A stretch of 64,000 nt of DNA from Candidatus Poribacteria bacterium (GCA_022827885.1 JAJEIP010000003.1:29544-93543); one strand, 5' to 3'. Numbered from the stretch's first letter, positions 9,216 through 18,550 are shown. Numbers and translations: made by a program. The notes: a model not told the origin generated them from the letters alone.

Positions 9216-10097
9216 TTAAGGCAATACAGTATTTACCCAACCATTAAGCCGTTGCGGGATTGTTGTGAGTTGCGCGCGGAAAAGGGTCAACCCAGCATCA
9301 TCGGCAATCGGAACGGTTTTCAGTCGATAGGGGGCAGTCTTCTCCGTATTCCAGCCTATATCGGTCGTTCGCGCCGATCGGAACCCCGCTGTCTTCACAA
9401 TCTCAATTTCGCGTTCGGTATAATCACCGTTCGGGTAACTGAAATGGGAGCATTCAATATCCAAAAGTTTCTCTAAATCCAGCTTACTCCCAAGAATTTC
9501 TTGTCTACATTCCGTTTCTGTACAGTGTGGTAAAATCGGATGGAACTGCGTATGCGGTTGAAAGTCAACGTCCGCTATCATTTCCTTCATCTCGGCGATA
9601 TTCAGTGCCTGCCTCTCTGGATACCTCTTTTCAGGTTCAAAGTCAGCGGTATGCTTGAGGAACGCTAACCGTTCTACATTCGGCAGTCTTTTCAGTTTTT
9701 CTCTTTCCGCCTTGGAGTGCCCTTCTATTTTGAACCAGAAATGCCGATGCGTATCAACAATCTGTGTGCAAACAAAGAGTGTCGGACAAATACGGTACTG
9801 CTTGAAAAGGGGCAAGAGTTCGATATTACCCGCGTGGCCATCGTCGATGGTAATTACAACGCTCTTCGCGGGGATCCGTGAGAAATCCTTCTGATGAATA
9901 GCAGAGACCAAGGTATCCAGTGAAATAACCGTATAATGCTGCAAGAGATACGCAATATGTCTCGCGAAAACAGCCGACTTCGCATCGTGATACATAAGGA
10001 TAGCGACCCGGTTGCGGCAGAAGCATTCCCGAATGAGGATATCTATACCTAATAAACAAATCAGGGTTGCCACTATATTTTTAAGAAAATCACGCAT
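9216..10097 (-). CDS. Polysaccharide deacetylase (CE4/NodB family)
   Basis: A 293-residue protein with an N-terminal hydrophobic anchor (about 8-22) and a NodB-like deacetylase domain. It has LMYHDAK (about 34-40), TIDDG (83-87, catalytic and metal aspartates), PHTQFHPILPH (metal-binding histidines) and FSYPNGDYTERE near the C-terminal side. It would remove N-acetyl groups from a hexosamine polymer at or outside the membrane, fitting the surrounding polysaccharide genes. No Shine-Dalgarno is evident. The upstream 97 nt carry short repeats of the CAGTTGTCAGTTA type. Confidence 0.85.
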   Translation of the reverse strand: MRDFLKNIVATLICLLGIDILIRECFCRNRVAILMYHDAKSAVFARHIAYLLQHYTVISLDTLVSAIHQKDFSRIPAKSVVITIDDGHAGNIELLPLFKQYRICPTLFVCTQIVDTHRHFWFKIEGHSKAEREKLKRLPNVERLAFLKHTADFEPEKRYPERQALNIAEMKEMIADVDFQPHTQFHPILPHCTETECRQEILGSKLDLEKLLDIECSHFSYPNGDYTEREIEIVKTAGFRSARTTDIGWNTEKTAPYRLKTVPIADDAGLTLFRAQLTTIPQRLNGWVNTVLP

Positions 10098-10107
10098 CTA
10101 TTTTAGT

Positions 10108-10140
10108 AGTTATCAGTTGCCAGTTGTCAGTTAGTTTTGT
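10108..10140. repeat. Iterated CAGTTATCAGTTG-type intergenic repeat
   Basis: The spacer before the deacetylase gene contains TTATCAGTTGCCAGTTGTCAG, an iterated short motif. A related run (ACTGATAACTGACAACTGAA) lies at 3070-3090 and shorter pieces occur near 49886 and 63732. These fill spacers between genes and have no coding potential. Confidence 0.5.
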
Positions 10141-10194
10141 TAAACGCATACCTCTTCACTGAAAACTGAAAAAAATCCGTACTGACGACTAAAA

Positions 10195-11106
10195 CTATTC
10201 CCCAGTAAGGAGTGCCGGATATGGAAAGCCTGCCTCGGCGATTCGCGTATCTGCGAAGGGTTCATAATGGACTGTCCCTATCTGTTTGGTAGTCAGTACC
10301 GGATCAGCACCATCCACAATGACATTGGCTATCTCAATCGTATCTGAGCTTCCCCACCAATTGCTGGTCACCCCTAAGTCAAATTTCACATTTAAACGAA
10401 GTGCAAAAATATTCGTGTTCAGATTGTTGTTTTGAATAATAGATTGGACATTCTCACAGAAGATACCGGTCTCATTTTTGGTGATATTGTTTCTTTCAAT
10501 TCTCGGACGCGTTTGGCGTCCGATAGTACTGATGCCGATGTGATTGTCAAGAACGTCATTGTGTTGAACGCGACCGTCACTCCCGTCGAGAGCGATGGCG
10601 GTTTTATTTTGACGAAAAACGCACGCTACAACAGTTGGGGATGTCGTTTGGATGTCAAGAGCGACTGTGGCATACTCTATAACCGCCCCTCTGACAAAAC
10701 TCTCTAAATCGTGTGTGTGGTCGAAAAGGATACCGTTCCAATCGCCGGGGGCAGGTCCGATATTGTCCGATGTGAGATGCACAAGTCGAGTCACTGGGTC
10801 TTGATCCAAAGGGGTTCCGATCTTTAAAATACCTTTTACGCTGAGCAGGGCATCCCGTCTAAATTTAACAGTCGTGCCGGGTGGGATGTTGAGGGTTATA
10901 TCCTGTGGAATCTCTATTGTGCCCTGTACAATATACGTCTTCTCAGAGTCCCACGTTTCATTCTCAATAAGTTGATGGTCTTTGAGGACAATTTCGGCGG
11001 TATCTTCAGGTGCTACGGGATTCGGATCTTCTTGCGTCGTACAGCCCACCGCTACCGATAAACTCAGACAGAAGATGAATAGGCAATATATCAATCGATG
11101 CTTCAT
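10195..11106 (-). CDS. Right-handed beta-helix lipoprotein
   Basis: A 303-residue predicted lipoprotein. MKHRLIYCLFIFCLSLSVAVGC is a signal peptide with the lipid-acceptor cysteine at residue 22, which is why ATG 11106 is preferred over an upstream in-frame TTG. The mature part begins with an acidic linker, then a domain with ENETWDSEKTYIVQGTI and IPPGTTVKF, and then repeating turns typical of parallel beta-helix (PbH1/NosD-like) folds: GTPLDQDPVTRLVH, RPRIERNNITKNETGIF, NNNLNTN. Such proteins often bind or cleave polysaccharides at the surface. No catalytic residues can be assigned. Confidence 0.75.
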   Translation of the reverse strand: MKHRLIYCLFIFCLSLSVAVGCTTQEDPNPVAPEDTAEIVLKDHQLIENETWDSEKTYIVQGTIEIPQDITLNIPPGTTVKFRRDALLSVKGILKIGTPLDQDPVTRLVHLTSDNIGPAPGDWNGILFDHTHDLESFVRGAVIEYATVALDIQTTSPTVVACVFRQNKTAIALDGSDGRVQHNDVLDNHIGISTIGRQTRPRIERNNITKNETGIFCENVQSIIQNNNLNTNIFALRLNVKFDLGVTSNWWGSSDTIEIANVIVDGADPVLTTKQIGTVHYEPFADTRIAEAGFPYPALLTGE

Positions 11107-11212
11107 TTTTTGCTGCTGTTCCAGTAAAGTTCGTATTTTGTAAAGTTCGTTGCAACTTTTGGAGATTTTCATCAAAAAATTTGGAGAAGAAGGTTATCTT
11201 AACGATAATGCT

Positions 11213-13804
11213 TTAGAGTCTTGGATCAACTGCCTCGCTTTCAAGTGCGAGAATCCCGAAAACGCATTCGTGAACACGAGACAACGGCTCACGACGCACA
11301 AACCGCTCAAGTGCCTCAACCCCCAATGCAAACTCTCGAAGTGCCAGGGAACGCTTGTGAGAGAGGCCGCGAGTCCGAAGTCGCTCTAAGTTTTGCGGCA
11401 GTGTATATTCGGGTCCATAGATTATTCGCAGGTATTCACGGCCTCGGCACTTTATCCCGGGTTGGACCAATCCTCGTTTGCCTTGAACGATAAAATCCAG
11501 AGGTTTGATGACTGCGCCTTCACCGCCTTGCGTAGTGAGTTCTTCCCAGCGACGGACGGCTTCCGTCTCGCTCGCGTCATCGGTCAGATCAACCATCCCG
11601 TAGGGAGTTGCGCACAACAGGTCGTCCTCAGAATTTTGACAGAGTTCTGTAAGCATTTCCATGTGCCACAGATGGTCTTTGTTGAAATACACCGCACCTT
11701 CCGTTGCGAGTAGGTGGAAAGGCGCCAATTTCAGGTCCGCGACAGATTCGACATGCCAGCAGTATTGCTGATAAGCGTCGATGTATGCGTCGACTGCCCC
11801 TGCGCGTTGTCGATAGTTATCCAATACAGAATTTACTTCAATGCCCCGTTCAGCAGCGGTTTCCAAGGAAGTAATGGCGTCTCCCAAAGCAATACGGGCG
11901 GACGTTCCTACCGGGGCATATTGTTGCTGCAACAACTGCTGCGCCTTAACCGACCACGGCATTAACTCGCAATCAAAACAGATCCAATCTGTGTTCAGCG
12001 TCTCCCAATAACCGACGCTGTCCACCGCAATTTTCACCTGTTTCAATAGCTCGGCTTCAATGGCAGCATCATTAAAGAAGTTTCTGCCGGTGCGTGTGTA
12101 ACAGATACCAAGGGTGTCGTCCGCAACACCGAACCGTTTTTTTGCGGTTTCTGGATCCCGGCAAACGACAACAACAGCGCGGGATCCCATGTGTTTTTCT
12201 TCCCAGATGACGTTGGATACACCCTGTCTGCGATAATAAGTGAACGCCTCCGTTGGATGTTCAAGCAAATTAGGTCTGTTTGTCGTCTCAGTAGGGGACA
12301 TCGTCGCTGGAAGGTATATAAGCCATTTTGGGTCTATAGCGAAACGACTCATCACCTCAAGTGCGGTTATGGCATTCTCTTCACGGATCGTTACATTGTG
12401 ATGTAACCGCGTGCCGACAACGCGCTTTCCGAGGACATCATCGATGTTTAGAATATCGCCGCCGATAGACGTGGGAACTCTCTTCTGGGGAGCTTCAACG
12501 GAATTCTTTTCAGGCACTGCAGCGGGGTGCGTCTGTAGAGGTTTCGTCGGTTCATAATATGTTCGGTGTGCCGGGACAGACACGAGTTCTTTTTCAGGGT
12601 ATCGCAACGCAGTCAGTTTGCCGCCAAAAACACATCCAGTATCAATGTTGATTGTCCGATTTACCCATTGCGGCTCGGCGACTGGCGTGTGTCCATAGAC
12701 AACCATCGCAGTGCCGCGATACTCATCAGCCCAATTGCTCCGAATCGGCAAGCCGAACGCATCGGTTTCTCCAGTCGTTTCCCCATAGAGTGCGAATTCA
12801 CGCACGCGCCCCGATGCTCTGCCTTGTAATTCCGCCTTCATCCCAGCATGCGCGACGACCAATCTTCCGTTGTCAAGTACATAGTGGCTCACCAAACCAT
12901 CCAAGAATTCCGCGACCTGCGCCTTAAATTCGACTGATTCTTTCTCCAACTGAGAGAGCGACTCCGCCAATCCGTGTGTTGGATTCACATTTCTGCCACG
13001 TAGTGCACGCACCAGTTTTACGTCATGATTTCCAGGGACACAGAGAGCCGCGCCAGTCTTTTGCATCCCCATGACCAAACGTAATACTTCAGCGACCTTC
13101 GGACCTCGGTCAACGAAATCTCCAACGAAAATCGCTTTCCTGCCTTGTGGGGACTCAACAGTTTCACCGTCCAACTGCGTTGAGATTTCATAACCCAGTT
13201 CCTTGAGTAATTGCACAAGTTCATCAAAACAACCGTGAATATCACCTATAATGTCAAACGGTCCATGCGCATTTGTGCGGTTGGTCCACAAGGGCTGCCG
13301 TTCTATACGGATGGCGTCAACCGCTTCGGGTGTGGACATCACATAGACGAAATTCCGAAAACCTTCACGTTTGAGATTGCGCAGTGAGCGACGCAGTTGC
13401 TGGTTCTGCTGACGAATGACATGCGGTTTCAAATTGCGATTGGGACGTGCCTCATTTCTCTCTTGACAGAGTTTTGCAGGCATGTTAAACACAATCGCAA
13501 CAGTTAAATAATGGTATTCGCGTGCCAGCGTAAGCAACGGTTTGCGCGCTTCAACTTGGACGTTCGTGGCATCAATGACTGTCAATTTACCAGCAGCGAG
13601 TCGCTTCGCGGCGATGAAACGCAGCACTTCAAAGGCATCGTTTGTTGCTGTTTGGTCGGTTTCGTCGTCCGAAACAAGCCCTCGGCAGAAATCCGATGAA
13701 AGAATCTCGGTCGGCTTGAAATGCTTACGCGCGAAGGTGGACTTGCCCGACCCGGAAGGTCCAATCAGGAGTACAAGCGAAGGTTCAGGAATCTCTATCA
13801 TCAT
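11213..13804 (-). CDS. pnkp: Polynucleotide kinase-phosphatase-ligase (Pnkp) of bacterial RNA repair
   Basis: An 863-residue trifunctional RNA end-healing and sealing enzyme. The N-terminal kinase has GPSGSGKST (15-23) with Lys21-Ser22, and Asp38/Arg41 in SSDFCRG. The central 2',3'-phosphatase has GDIHG (about 187), FVGDFVDRG, PGNHD and the histidines in VVAHAG and VYGHTP. The C-terminal adenylyltransferase has the KHMGSRA nucleotidyl-lysine motif (about 535). Length and layout match Clostridium thermocellum Pnkp (known from the literature). The start at 13804 (ATGATG, with GAGAAG upstream) overlaps hen1 by 20 nt; a longer open frame to 13993 lies wholly over hen1 and is rejected. It should repair toxin-cut tRNAs together with Hen1. 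Confidence 0.93.
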   Translation of the reverse strand: MMIEIPEPSLVLLIGPSGSGKSTFARKHFKPTEILSSDFCRGLVSDDETDQTATNDAFEVLRFIAAKRLAAGKLTVIDATNVQVEARKPLLTLAREYHYLTVAIVFNMPAKLCQERNEARPNRNLKPHVIRQQNQQLRRSLRNLKREGFRNFVYVMSTPEAVDAIRIERQPLWTNRTNAHGPFDIIGDIHGCFDELVQLLKELGYEISTQLDGETVESPQGRKAIFVGDFVDRGPKVAEVLRLVMGMQKTGAALCVPGNHDVKLVRALRGRNVNPTHGLAESLSQLEKESVEFKAQVAEFLDGLVSHYVLDNGRLVVAHAGMKAELQGRASGRVREFALYGETTGETDAFGLPIRSNWADEYRGTAMVVYGHTPVAEPQWVNRTINIDTGCVFGGKLTALRYPEKELVSVPAHRTYYEPTKPLQTHPAAVPEKNSVEAPQKRVPTSIGGDILNIDDVLGKRVVGTRLHHNVTIREENAITALEVMSRFAIDPKWLIYLPATMSPTETTNRPNLLEHPTEAFTYYRRQGVSNVIWEEKHMGSRAVVVVCRDPETAKKRFGVADDTLGICYTRTGRNFFNDAAIEAELLKQVKIAVDSVGYWETLNTDWICFDCELMPWSVKAQQLLQQQYAPVGTSARIALGDAITSLETAAERGIEVNSVLDNYRQRAGAVDAYIDAYQQYCWHVESVADLKLAPFHLLATEGAVYFNKDHLWHMEMLTELCQNSEDDLLCATPYGMVDLTDDASETEAVRRWEELTTQGGEGAVIKPLDFIVQGKRGLVQPGIKCRGREYLRIIYGPEYTLPQNLERLRTRGLSHKRSLALREFALGVEALERFVRREPLSRVHECVFGILALESEAVDPRL

Positions 13805-15200
13805 AATCTTCTCGAGTAAAAACAGCCATTTGCGTCGGTGGACCAACGTCCTCTGACTCCGGTCCAATTGGGTGAAATTCAACGGCATAATCGAAGCGTT
13901 TCGCAACATCCGATGCCCAGGATTGAAACTCGTTTCGTGTCCACTCAAAACGGTGGTCCTTATGCCGAAAGGATCCAGCCTGGAGGTTCTCAAACTTCAC
14001 GTTGTATTCTATATTCGGTGTCGTCAACACAACCGTCCGAGGATCCGTAAATTCAAAAATCACTCGCTCAAAAGCCGCAAGTCGCGAGGCATCTAAGTGT
14101 TCGATGACCTCTACAATCGCAGCTGCATCATATCCAGATAGACGTTTATCTCGATATCCGAGCGATCCTTGGAATAGGCGCAGTCGTTTTTTCTGTTTAT
14201 CGGGTAACCGATCGTAATGGAGCCGTTCCTGCGCGATTTTTAGTATGCGATGTGAAATGTCCATCCCGACAATCTCTTCAAACTGTTCTTCAGCCAACAA
14301 CTTACGGAGAAGTTTTCCCTCACCGCATCCCAAATCGAGAACGCGCCTCGCGCCACACCGTTTGAGGACTTCAGTGACCATAGCCAAGCGGACTTCGTTC
14401 AGACCGATACGTTCTTCAACCTGTTCTTCTTGTGCTGGACCGGATTCGTCAGTTTCTTGCGCATCTTCTTCACGCAATTGGGCGAGTGCCTCCTGCGTGA
14501 GTTTCCGTTGACGTTTCAGGTAACGGAGAACGATAGATTCCTGCTCTGGATGGACAGCGAGCCAGTTATTCCCACGCTTTAACAGTTTTTCGACCTCTGC
14601 ATCGCCGACCCAGTAGTGCTTTTCGTCGTCAAGCACAGGAATCAAAACGTAAAGGTGCGTGAGGAGTTCACTTAAGGCACAGGTCTTTTCAAGTGTTACC
14701 GTAAAATAACGGCTGTCGCCCCACTCCGGGAATTGTGTATTTAGCGTGTGCCGTTCTGCCTCGATTGTATAACCGAGCGGCTCGAAAAGCCGTCGCAACA
14801 ATGTCTCTCCACCGCGGCACGGCAGAATGGACAAACTCGCGCTTAGCGGAATCTCAGTCTTTACGAGTTCTGAACGTTCTTTGCATTTACCCGATAACGC
14901 GCTGCCGAATACCCTCGAGATCGCTACACTTAAAAACGAGGAAGCGACATACGGACGATCGTTGACGTATTGCGATAGCGCGAAATTTTCCGCAAATTGC
15001 CCGCGGGAGCGACGGATAAGTCCAACCGAATCAACGTCGAGCAGCAGTGCTGCCGTGCATTTTTCGGTCCGTGCCTCCGGATAAAAGACATGTGCTTGTC
15101 CAAAGGGAAGCGTAAAGGATTGAATTCGCGCTGGATGTTTATGCAACAGATAGCCGAGGTCTGTCGCAGGGGAATATGTAGTTGATATTGTCAATAACAT
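13785..15200 (-). CDS. hen1: Hen1 3'-terminal RNA ribose 2'-O-methyltransferase
   Basis: A 471-residue bacterial Hen1. The N-terminal domain starts with the conserved ATDLGYLLHKHP, which is specific to bacterial Hen1 and needed to activate the Pnkp ligase (known). The C-terminal methyltransferase has the SAM loop VLDLGCGEGKLLRKL and the metal site EVIEHLD (about 363) plus HKDHRFEWTRNEF. It methylates the 2'-OH at the repair junction so that a ribotoxin cannot cut there again. It is the first gene of an overlapping pair with Pnkp. A family B repeat abuts its start codon and a second copy lies further up the leader; a good promoter lies at 15406-15434. Confidence 0.93.
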   Translation of the reverse strand: MLLTISTTYSPATDLGYLLHKHPARIQSFTLPFGQAHVFYPEARTEKCTAALLLDVDSVGLIRRSRGQFAENFALSQYVNDRPYVASSFLSVAISRVFGSALSGKCKERSELVKTEIPLSASLSILPCRGGETLLRRLFEPLGYTIEAERHTLNTQFPEWGDSRYFTVTLEKTCALSELLTHLYVLIPVLDDEKHYWVGDAEVEKLLKRGNNWLAVHPEQESIVLRYLKRQRKLTQEALAQLREEDAQETDESGPAQEEQVEERIGLNEVRLAMVTEVLKRCGARRVLDLGCGEGKLLRKLLAEEQFEEIVGMDISHRILKIAQERLHYDRLPDKQKKRLRLFQGSLGYRDKRLSGYDAAAIVEVIEHLDASRLAAFERVIFEFTDPRTVVLTTPNIEYNVKFENLQAGSFRHKDHRFEWTRNEFQSWASDVAKRFDYAVEFHPIGPESEDVGPPTQMAVFTREDYDDRDS

Positions 15201-15202
15201 AT

Positions 15203-15270
15203 TTTAATTTATTGCTTCTGGGCACCGCTCCATTTCATTACGCGGTGGTCTCTGGTTAATTCGAGAACCC
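15203..15270 (-). repeat. Family B repeat, copy 1, abutting the hen1 start
   Basis: Plus-strand features are TTTAATTTAT, TCTGGGCACCGCTCC, ATTACGCGGTGGTCTC and TTAATTCGAGAACCC. CACCGC and GCGGTG can pair to form a hairpin. A near-identical copy lies 114 bp further on at 15317, in the same orientation. The TTTTAATTT end touches the hen1 ATG. Confidence 0.8.
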
Positions 15271-15316
15271 ACTTTAGATGGTGAAAGGTTACTAATTTTA
15301 ACAGAAACCTGCGTGA

Positions 15317-15385
15317 TTTAATTTACTGCCTCTGGGCACCGCTCCCTTTTATTACGCGGTGGTCTCTGGTTAATTCGAAAACCCC
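15317..15385 (-). repeat. Family B repeat, copy 2, in the hen1 leader
   Basis: A direct repeat of 15203-15270 with a few substitutions (TTTACTGCCTCTGGGC; ATTACGCGGTGGTCTC; TCGAAAACCC). Both copies fall between the predicted promoter and the hen1 ATG, so the mRNA leader would carry two CACCGC/GCGGTG hairpins. The rest of the 15201-15620 spacer holds the two divergent promoters and nothing else recognisable. Confidence 0.8.
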
Positions 15386-15405
15386 CTTAAGTCTGCCTAC
15401 ATTAC

Positions 15406-15434
15406 ATTATACTTTCCTTTCTGGGTCCCGTCAA
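15406..15434 (-). promoter_or_regulatory. Predicted sigma70-type promoter for hen1-pnkp
   Basis: On the minus strand TTGACG (15434-15429), a 17-nt spacer and TATAAT (15411-15406) give a near-consensus promoter about 200 nt upstream of hen1. It points only toward the RNA-repair pair. Confidence 0.65.
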
Positions 15435-15520
15435 GTCTTTTGCAGACCCTCCCAGAGCCGTTCAGACCTCAGCTGCCAATCGTCAACGATTGACAGTCAG
15501 TACGTTGAGACGCATGACAT

Positions 15521-15549
15521 TTGTTTTAAACCTAAAAATGCAGTATAAT
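15521..15549 (+). promoter_or_regulatory. Predicted promoter for the TrpD-like gene
   Basis: TTGTTT (15521-15526), a 17-nt spacer and a perfect TATAAT (15544-15549), about 70 nt upstream of the ATG at 15622. It diverges from the hen1 promoter. Confidence 0.55.
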
Positions 15550-15621
15550 AGAACCAGCACTCTCACCTAACATCTTGCACCATCAAATAGAATGGGTGCC
15601 ACGCTCGGAGGATATTGCAAA

Positions 15622-17115
15622 ATGGCGGATTTTGACTCTCACGCATATACACCGGTATACCCGGGTCCGAATGAGGTTCTGCTTGAAGCACAAGCACGAG
15701 TTTGCACGGGACCCCACCAGACGCGTCCTTTAGGTACAAACCCTTCGGATTTTCCGCAACCGGAGCCACTTCTGGAAACGCTTCTGAAATCCTTAAGGGG
15801 TGAACTCCCAGCGTCAGACGCGGCTTCAGAGGCGCAGATGGGCGCGTTCTTTGCGGCGATGACGCTCCGCGCCTATTTCCCCAAAGCAACACAGTGGAGT
15901 CCAGCAGAGCAAGCGGCGTTCCATAAATACCGTTCAGCACTTACAGCGCAACTGCCCCCGGAAATTCAATACCTCATGAACCCTGCACACGGCTACGTCC
16001 CAGCAAATCCGACAGAGACAATCGTCGTAAACGCGTTAGAAAAGATTCTACGGGCAAAACATTTAGGGTATACCGAAACCCGAGAGATGTGTAAAGCCAT
16101 CCTTAGCGACGACGTGAAACCCGCTTTCAAAGGTGCCGCACTTATCGGCCAAAGGATGAACCGCGAGACCTATCAGGAAGTGCGCGGGTATCTTGACGCC
16201 TTCTTCGGACCCGAAGCGGTCGAACCGATCGATATTGCGGAATTAACGCATTTTGGGCAACCCTATGACGGTGCCAGGCGTTACTTTCGTCCGACACTGT
16301 TCGTCGCGGCAGTGCGTGCCGCACTCGGTGAAGCATCACTCCTCCACAGTGTGGATGCAATGCCCCCAAAAAATGGTGTAACAGAGGAAACCATCCTGAA
16401 GGCACTCGGCGCCAACACACACCTATCGCTTGCACAGACGGCTTCACTGATTACAGACGCATCGGTGGGTTTCGGATACATCAGTCAGCGTGAGTATTGC
16501 CCTGCCGCCTATAATTTGCGCGAACTGCGGGTGCACATCAAGAAACGTCCACCCTGGGCTGCGACTGAGAAAGCACAACAGTTTTTTTCGGCACGAGAGG
16601 CAAACTACATGGTGCTCGGCTACTATCATATCGGATATGAGAAACCCCTTCTCCAATTGGCGTGGGAGCGGGGATTTGATGCCGCGGTTGCTGTGAAGGG
16701 AGAGGAAGGGACAAGCCACTATGCGCTCCGACTCGGGAAGCCTTCTACGCCCGCTCCTGCGAGAAATGAAAACGCAAGGATGGCAGTCAACTACTCCCAA
16801 GGTTTCCGTCGTGTCAACGATGTGCGTGAAGATTTCGCGTTGGATATCGATCCAGGGATTTATGGATTTGACTATACGAGAAGTCCACGTCCAGAGGTTG
16901 TCAGCGCGGCGGCATTTGCGGAAGCCGGTGTGGCGGCACTCTCCGGTGAGAAAGGGCATATCTACGACAGGATTCTCCTAAACACGGCGATGGTAGATTA
17001 CCTGCTGGGAATTTGCCCAGAACCTAAAGATGCGCTTGCTCGCGCGCAGTCAGTGATGGACAATGGGAGCGCGTTGAAGCATTTACAGGCGTATATAGCC
17101 CGCAGCAATCAATAA
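15622..17115 (+). CDS. Anthranilate phosphoribosyltransferase-like (TrpD2-type) protein
   Basis: A 497-residue protein. The middle part resembles the nucleoside phosphorylase/TrpD family 3 fold: an N-terminal helical segment (SEAQMGAFFAAMTLRAYF), then FKGAALIGQRMNRET and the long alpha/beta body around YFRPTLFVAAVRAALG and KNGVTEETILKALGAN. The usual GTGGD phosphate loop of true TrpD is not visible, so it is more like the DNA-binding or undefined TrpD2 group than a tryptophan enzyme; no trp gene is nearby. GGAGG at 15607-15611 supports ATG 15622 over an upstream ATG at 15592. It is transcribed divergently from hen1. Confidence 0.6.
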   Translation: MADFDSHAYTPVYPGPNEVLLEAQARVCTGPHQTRPLGTNPSDFPQPEPLLETLLKSLRGELPASDAASEAQMGAFFAAMTLRAYFPKATQWSPAEQAAFHKYRSALTAQLPPEIQYLMNPAHGYVPANPTETIVVNALEKILRAKHLGYTETREMCKAILSDDVKPAFKGAALIGQRMNRETYQEVRGYLDAFFGPEAVEPIDIAELTHFGQPYDGARRYFRPTLFVAAVRAALGEASLLHSVDAMPPKNGVTEETILKALGANTHLSLAQTASLITDASVGFGYISQREYCPAAYNLRELRVHIKKRPPWAATEKAQQFFSAREANYMVLGYYHIGYEKPLLQLAWERGFDAAVAVKGEEGTSHYALRLGKPSTPAPARNENARMAVNYSQGFRRVNDVREDFALDIDPGIYGFDYTRSPRPEVVSAAAFAEAGVAALSGEKGHIYDRILLNTAMVDYLLGICPEPKDALARAQSVMDNGSALKHLQAYIARSNQ

Positions 17116-17232
17116 GGAGACATGGAAGTCTGAGAAAGTTCTAAAGTGTGCTAAAGTTGGAAAGCCGATTAAAAATTGCAAACTTCTTAACTTCTCAACT
17201 TGCAAACTTTCTACTGACTGCCGATAACCGAA

Positions 17233-18375
17233 TTAAATATATCCTGTCGAACCATCGGGTCGGATGGGACAGGTGCGTTGCCAATGGATGTATTCGTTGT
17301 CGGTGATTGCGGATTCGTTGACCTCTACCCCCAAGCCGGGACGGTCCCGTAATTCCAAATACCCGTCTTTTGGCAGATACGGTTCGTCTACCCAGGCGTT
17401 CCATTCCGTCTCGGTGGGCAGCAGATACTCAAGGATTTTGAAATTCGGGGTTGCGGCGGCGAAGTGGACATTCACTGCCGTTGCAAGCGGTCCCATCGGG
17501 TTATGGGGCGCGATACTGACGTAGTGTGCTTCGGCAATCGCAGCAATCTTCCGCATCTCCAAGAGTCCACCACAGACACATACATCCGGCTGAATTATGT
17601 CAGCCCCTTGTGCTGCAATAACATCCAGAAACTCAAAGCGCGTATAGAGGGATTCCCCCGTTGCGAGTGGCACTTGCATCTGGGCGCGTAGGCGTGCCCA
17701 TGCGGGTATATGCTCGGGTCGGAGGGGTTCTTCATAGAAATAGGGATCGTAGGGCGCGAGGGCGTTTGCGAGTTGGAGCGCGCGAATCGGTTCAAAGATT
17801 TTGGCGTGTGGGTCGAAGGCAAACTCCCAATCCGTGGGGGTGTTATCCCGAATTTGCGCAAAATAGGTAGCGGCTGCGTCACAGACGCGTCCCCAACGAT
17901 CTACATCGGGATCGAGCTGGTAAGGACTCGTCTTGAAAGCCGTAAATCCCCACTCTTCATGGAGCTTGTGTGCTTGATCTGCGGCTTCGATGCCGTCCCT
18001 ACCGCCGATGCCACGGTAAACGCGGATGCGGTCCCGAGCGTGTCCACCGAGGAGCATGTAGACCGGCAAGTCCGCCGCTTTTCCACTGATGTCCCAGAGG
18101 GCATGATCGACAGCAGAAATAACAGCAAGTCCAGCACCACCGGGCGGGAATCGGAACTGTTGATGCAGTTTCATCATTATATATTCAATGCGCCTCGGGT
18201 CGTCCCCTTGAATCATCTCAAAGATATAGTCAGCGATCGGCTCAACAGAGAGATCGGGACCTGTGGAGTAGGCTTCACCCCATCCGTAGAGCCCTTCGTC
18301 TGTTTCGACCTTGATGAGCCCACGAGGTCGATTGCCAAATCGCGCCATAAAGGTTTTGATCGCGGTAATTTTCAT
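17233..18375 (-). CDS. Mandelate racemase/muconate lactonizing enzyme family dehydratase
   Basis: A 380-residue enolase-superfamily enzyme. The N-terminal capping domain is about 1-120 (GLIKVETDEGLYGWGE). The barrel carries the expected metal ligands in FAFDPHAKI (Asp), YEEPLRPE (Glu) and LATGESLYTR (Glu), with the general-base histidine in SIAPHNPMGPLATA. The pattern resembles galactonate or other sugar-acid dehydratases. It would dehydrate a sugar acid in the cytoplasm. The adjacent acetylesterase gene on the same strand suggests glycan breakdown, but the spacer of about 175 nt is full of short palindromes, so co-transcription is uncertain. Confidence 0.87.
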   Translation of the reverse strand: MKITAIKTFMARFGNRPRGLIKVETDEGLYGWGEAYSTGPDLSVEPIADYIFEMIQGDDPRRIEYIMMKLHQQFRFPPGGAGLAVISAVDHALWDISGKAADLPVYMLLGGHARDRIRVYRGIGGRDGIEAADQAHKLHEEWGFTAFKTSPYQLDPDVDRWGRVCDAAATYFAQIRDNTPTDWEFAFDPHAKIFEPIRALQLANALAPYDPYFYEEPLRPEHIPAWARLRAQMQVPLATGESLYTRFEFLDVIAAQGADIIQPDVCVCGGLLEMRKIAAIAEAHYVSIAPHNPMGPLATAVNVHFAAATPNFKILEYLLPTETEWNAWVDEPYLPKDGYLELRDRPGLGVEVNESAITDNEYIHWQRTCPIRPDGSTGYI

Positions 18376-18550
18376 CTTTTTATCTATAGACCTCCGTTTT
18401 TTTGGCAGTCGGCTGTCAGCAGAATCGCTGTTGGTGATCGGTAGTCGGAAACCGTCGGTAAGAGGGTATCCTTAAACGAAAACCTTTTTACTGGCATCTG
18501 AAAGGTTTTTCGTAGAAAAACCGACCTGACGGCTGATCGCTGAAAGCCAA

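Noticed and set aside
9001..9240. Open frame of 79 codons on the minus strand between the deacetylase and the short epimerase
   Set aside because: No Shine-Dalgarno, no recognisable motif, and it overlaps the deacetylase 3' end; treated as spacer.
13805..13993. N-terminal extension of the Pnkp reading frame
   Set aside because: It lies wholly over hen1, lacks a good start signal, and the domain layout matches known Pnkp only from ATG 13804.
15490..15496. TTGACA near 15490 as a -35 box for the TrpD-like gene
   Set aside because: It is far more than 17 nt from the TATAAT at 15544; TTGTTT at 15521 has the right spacing.
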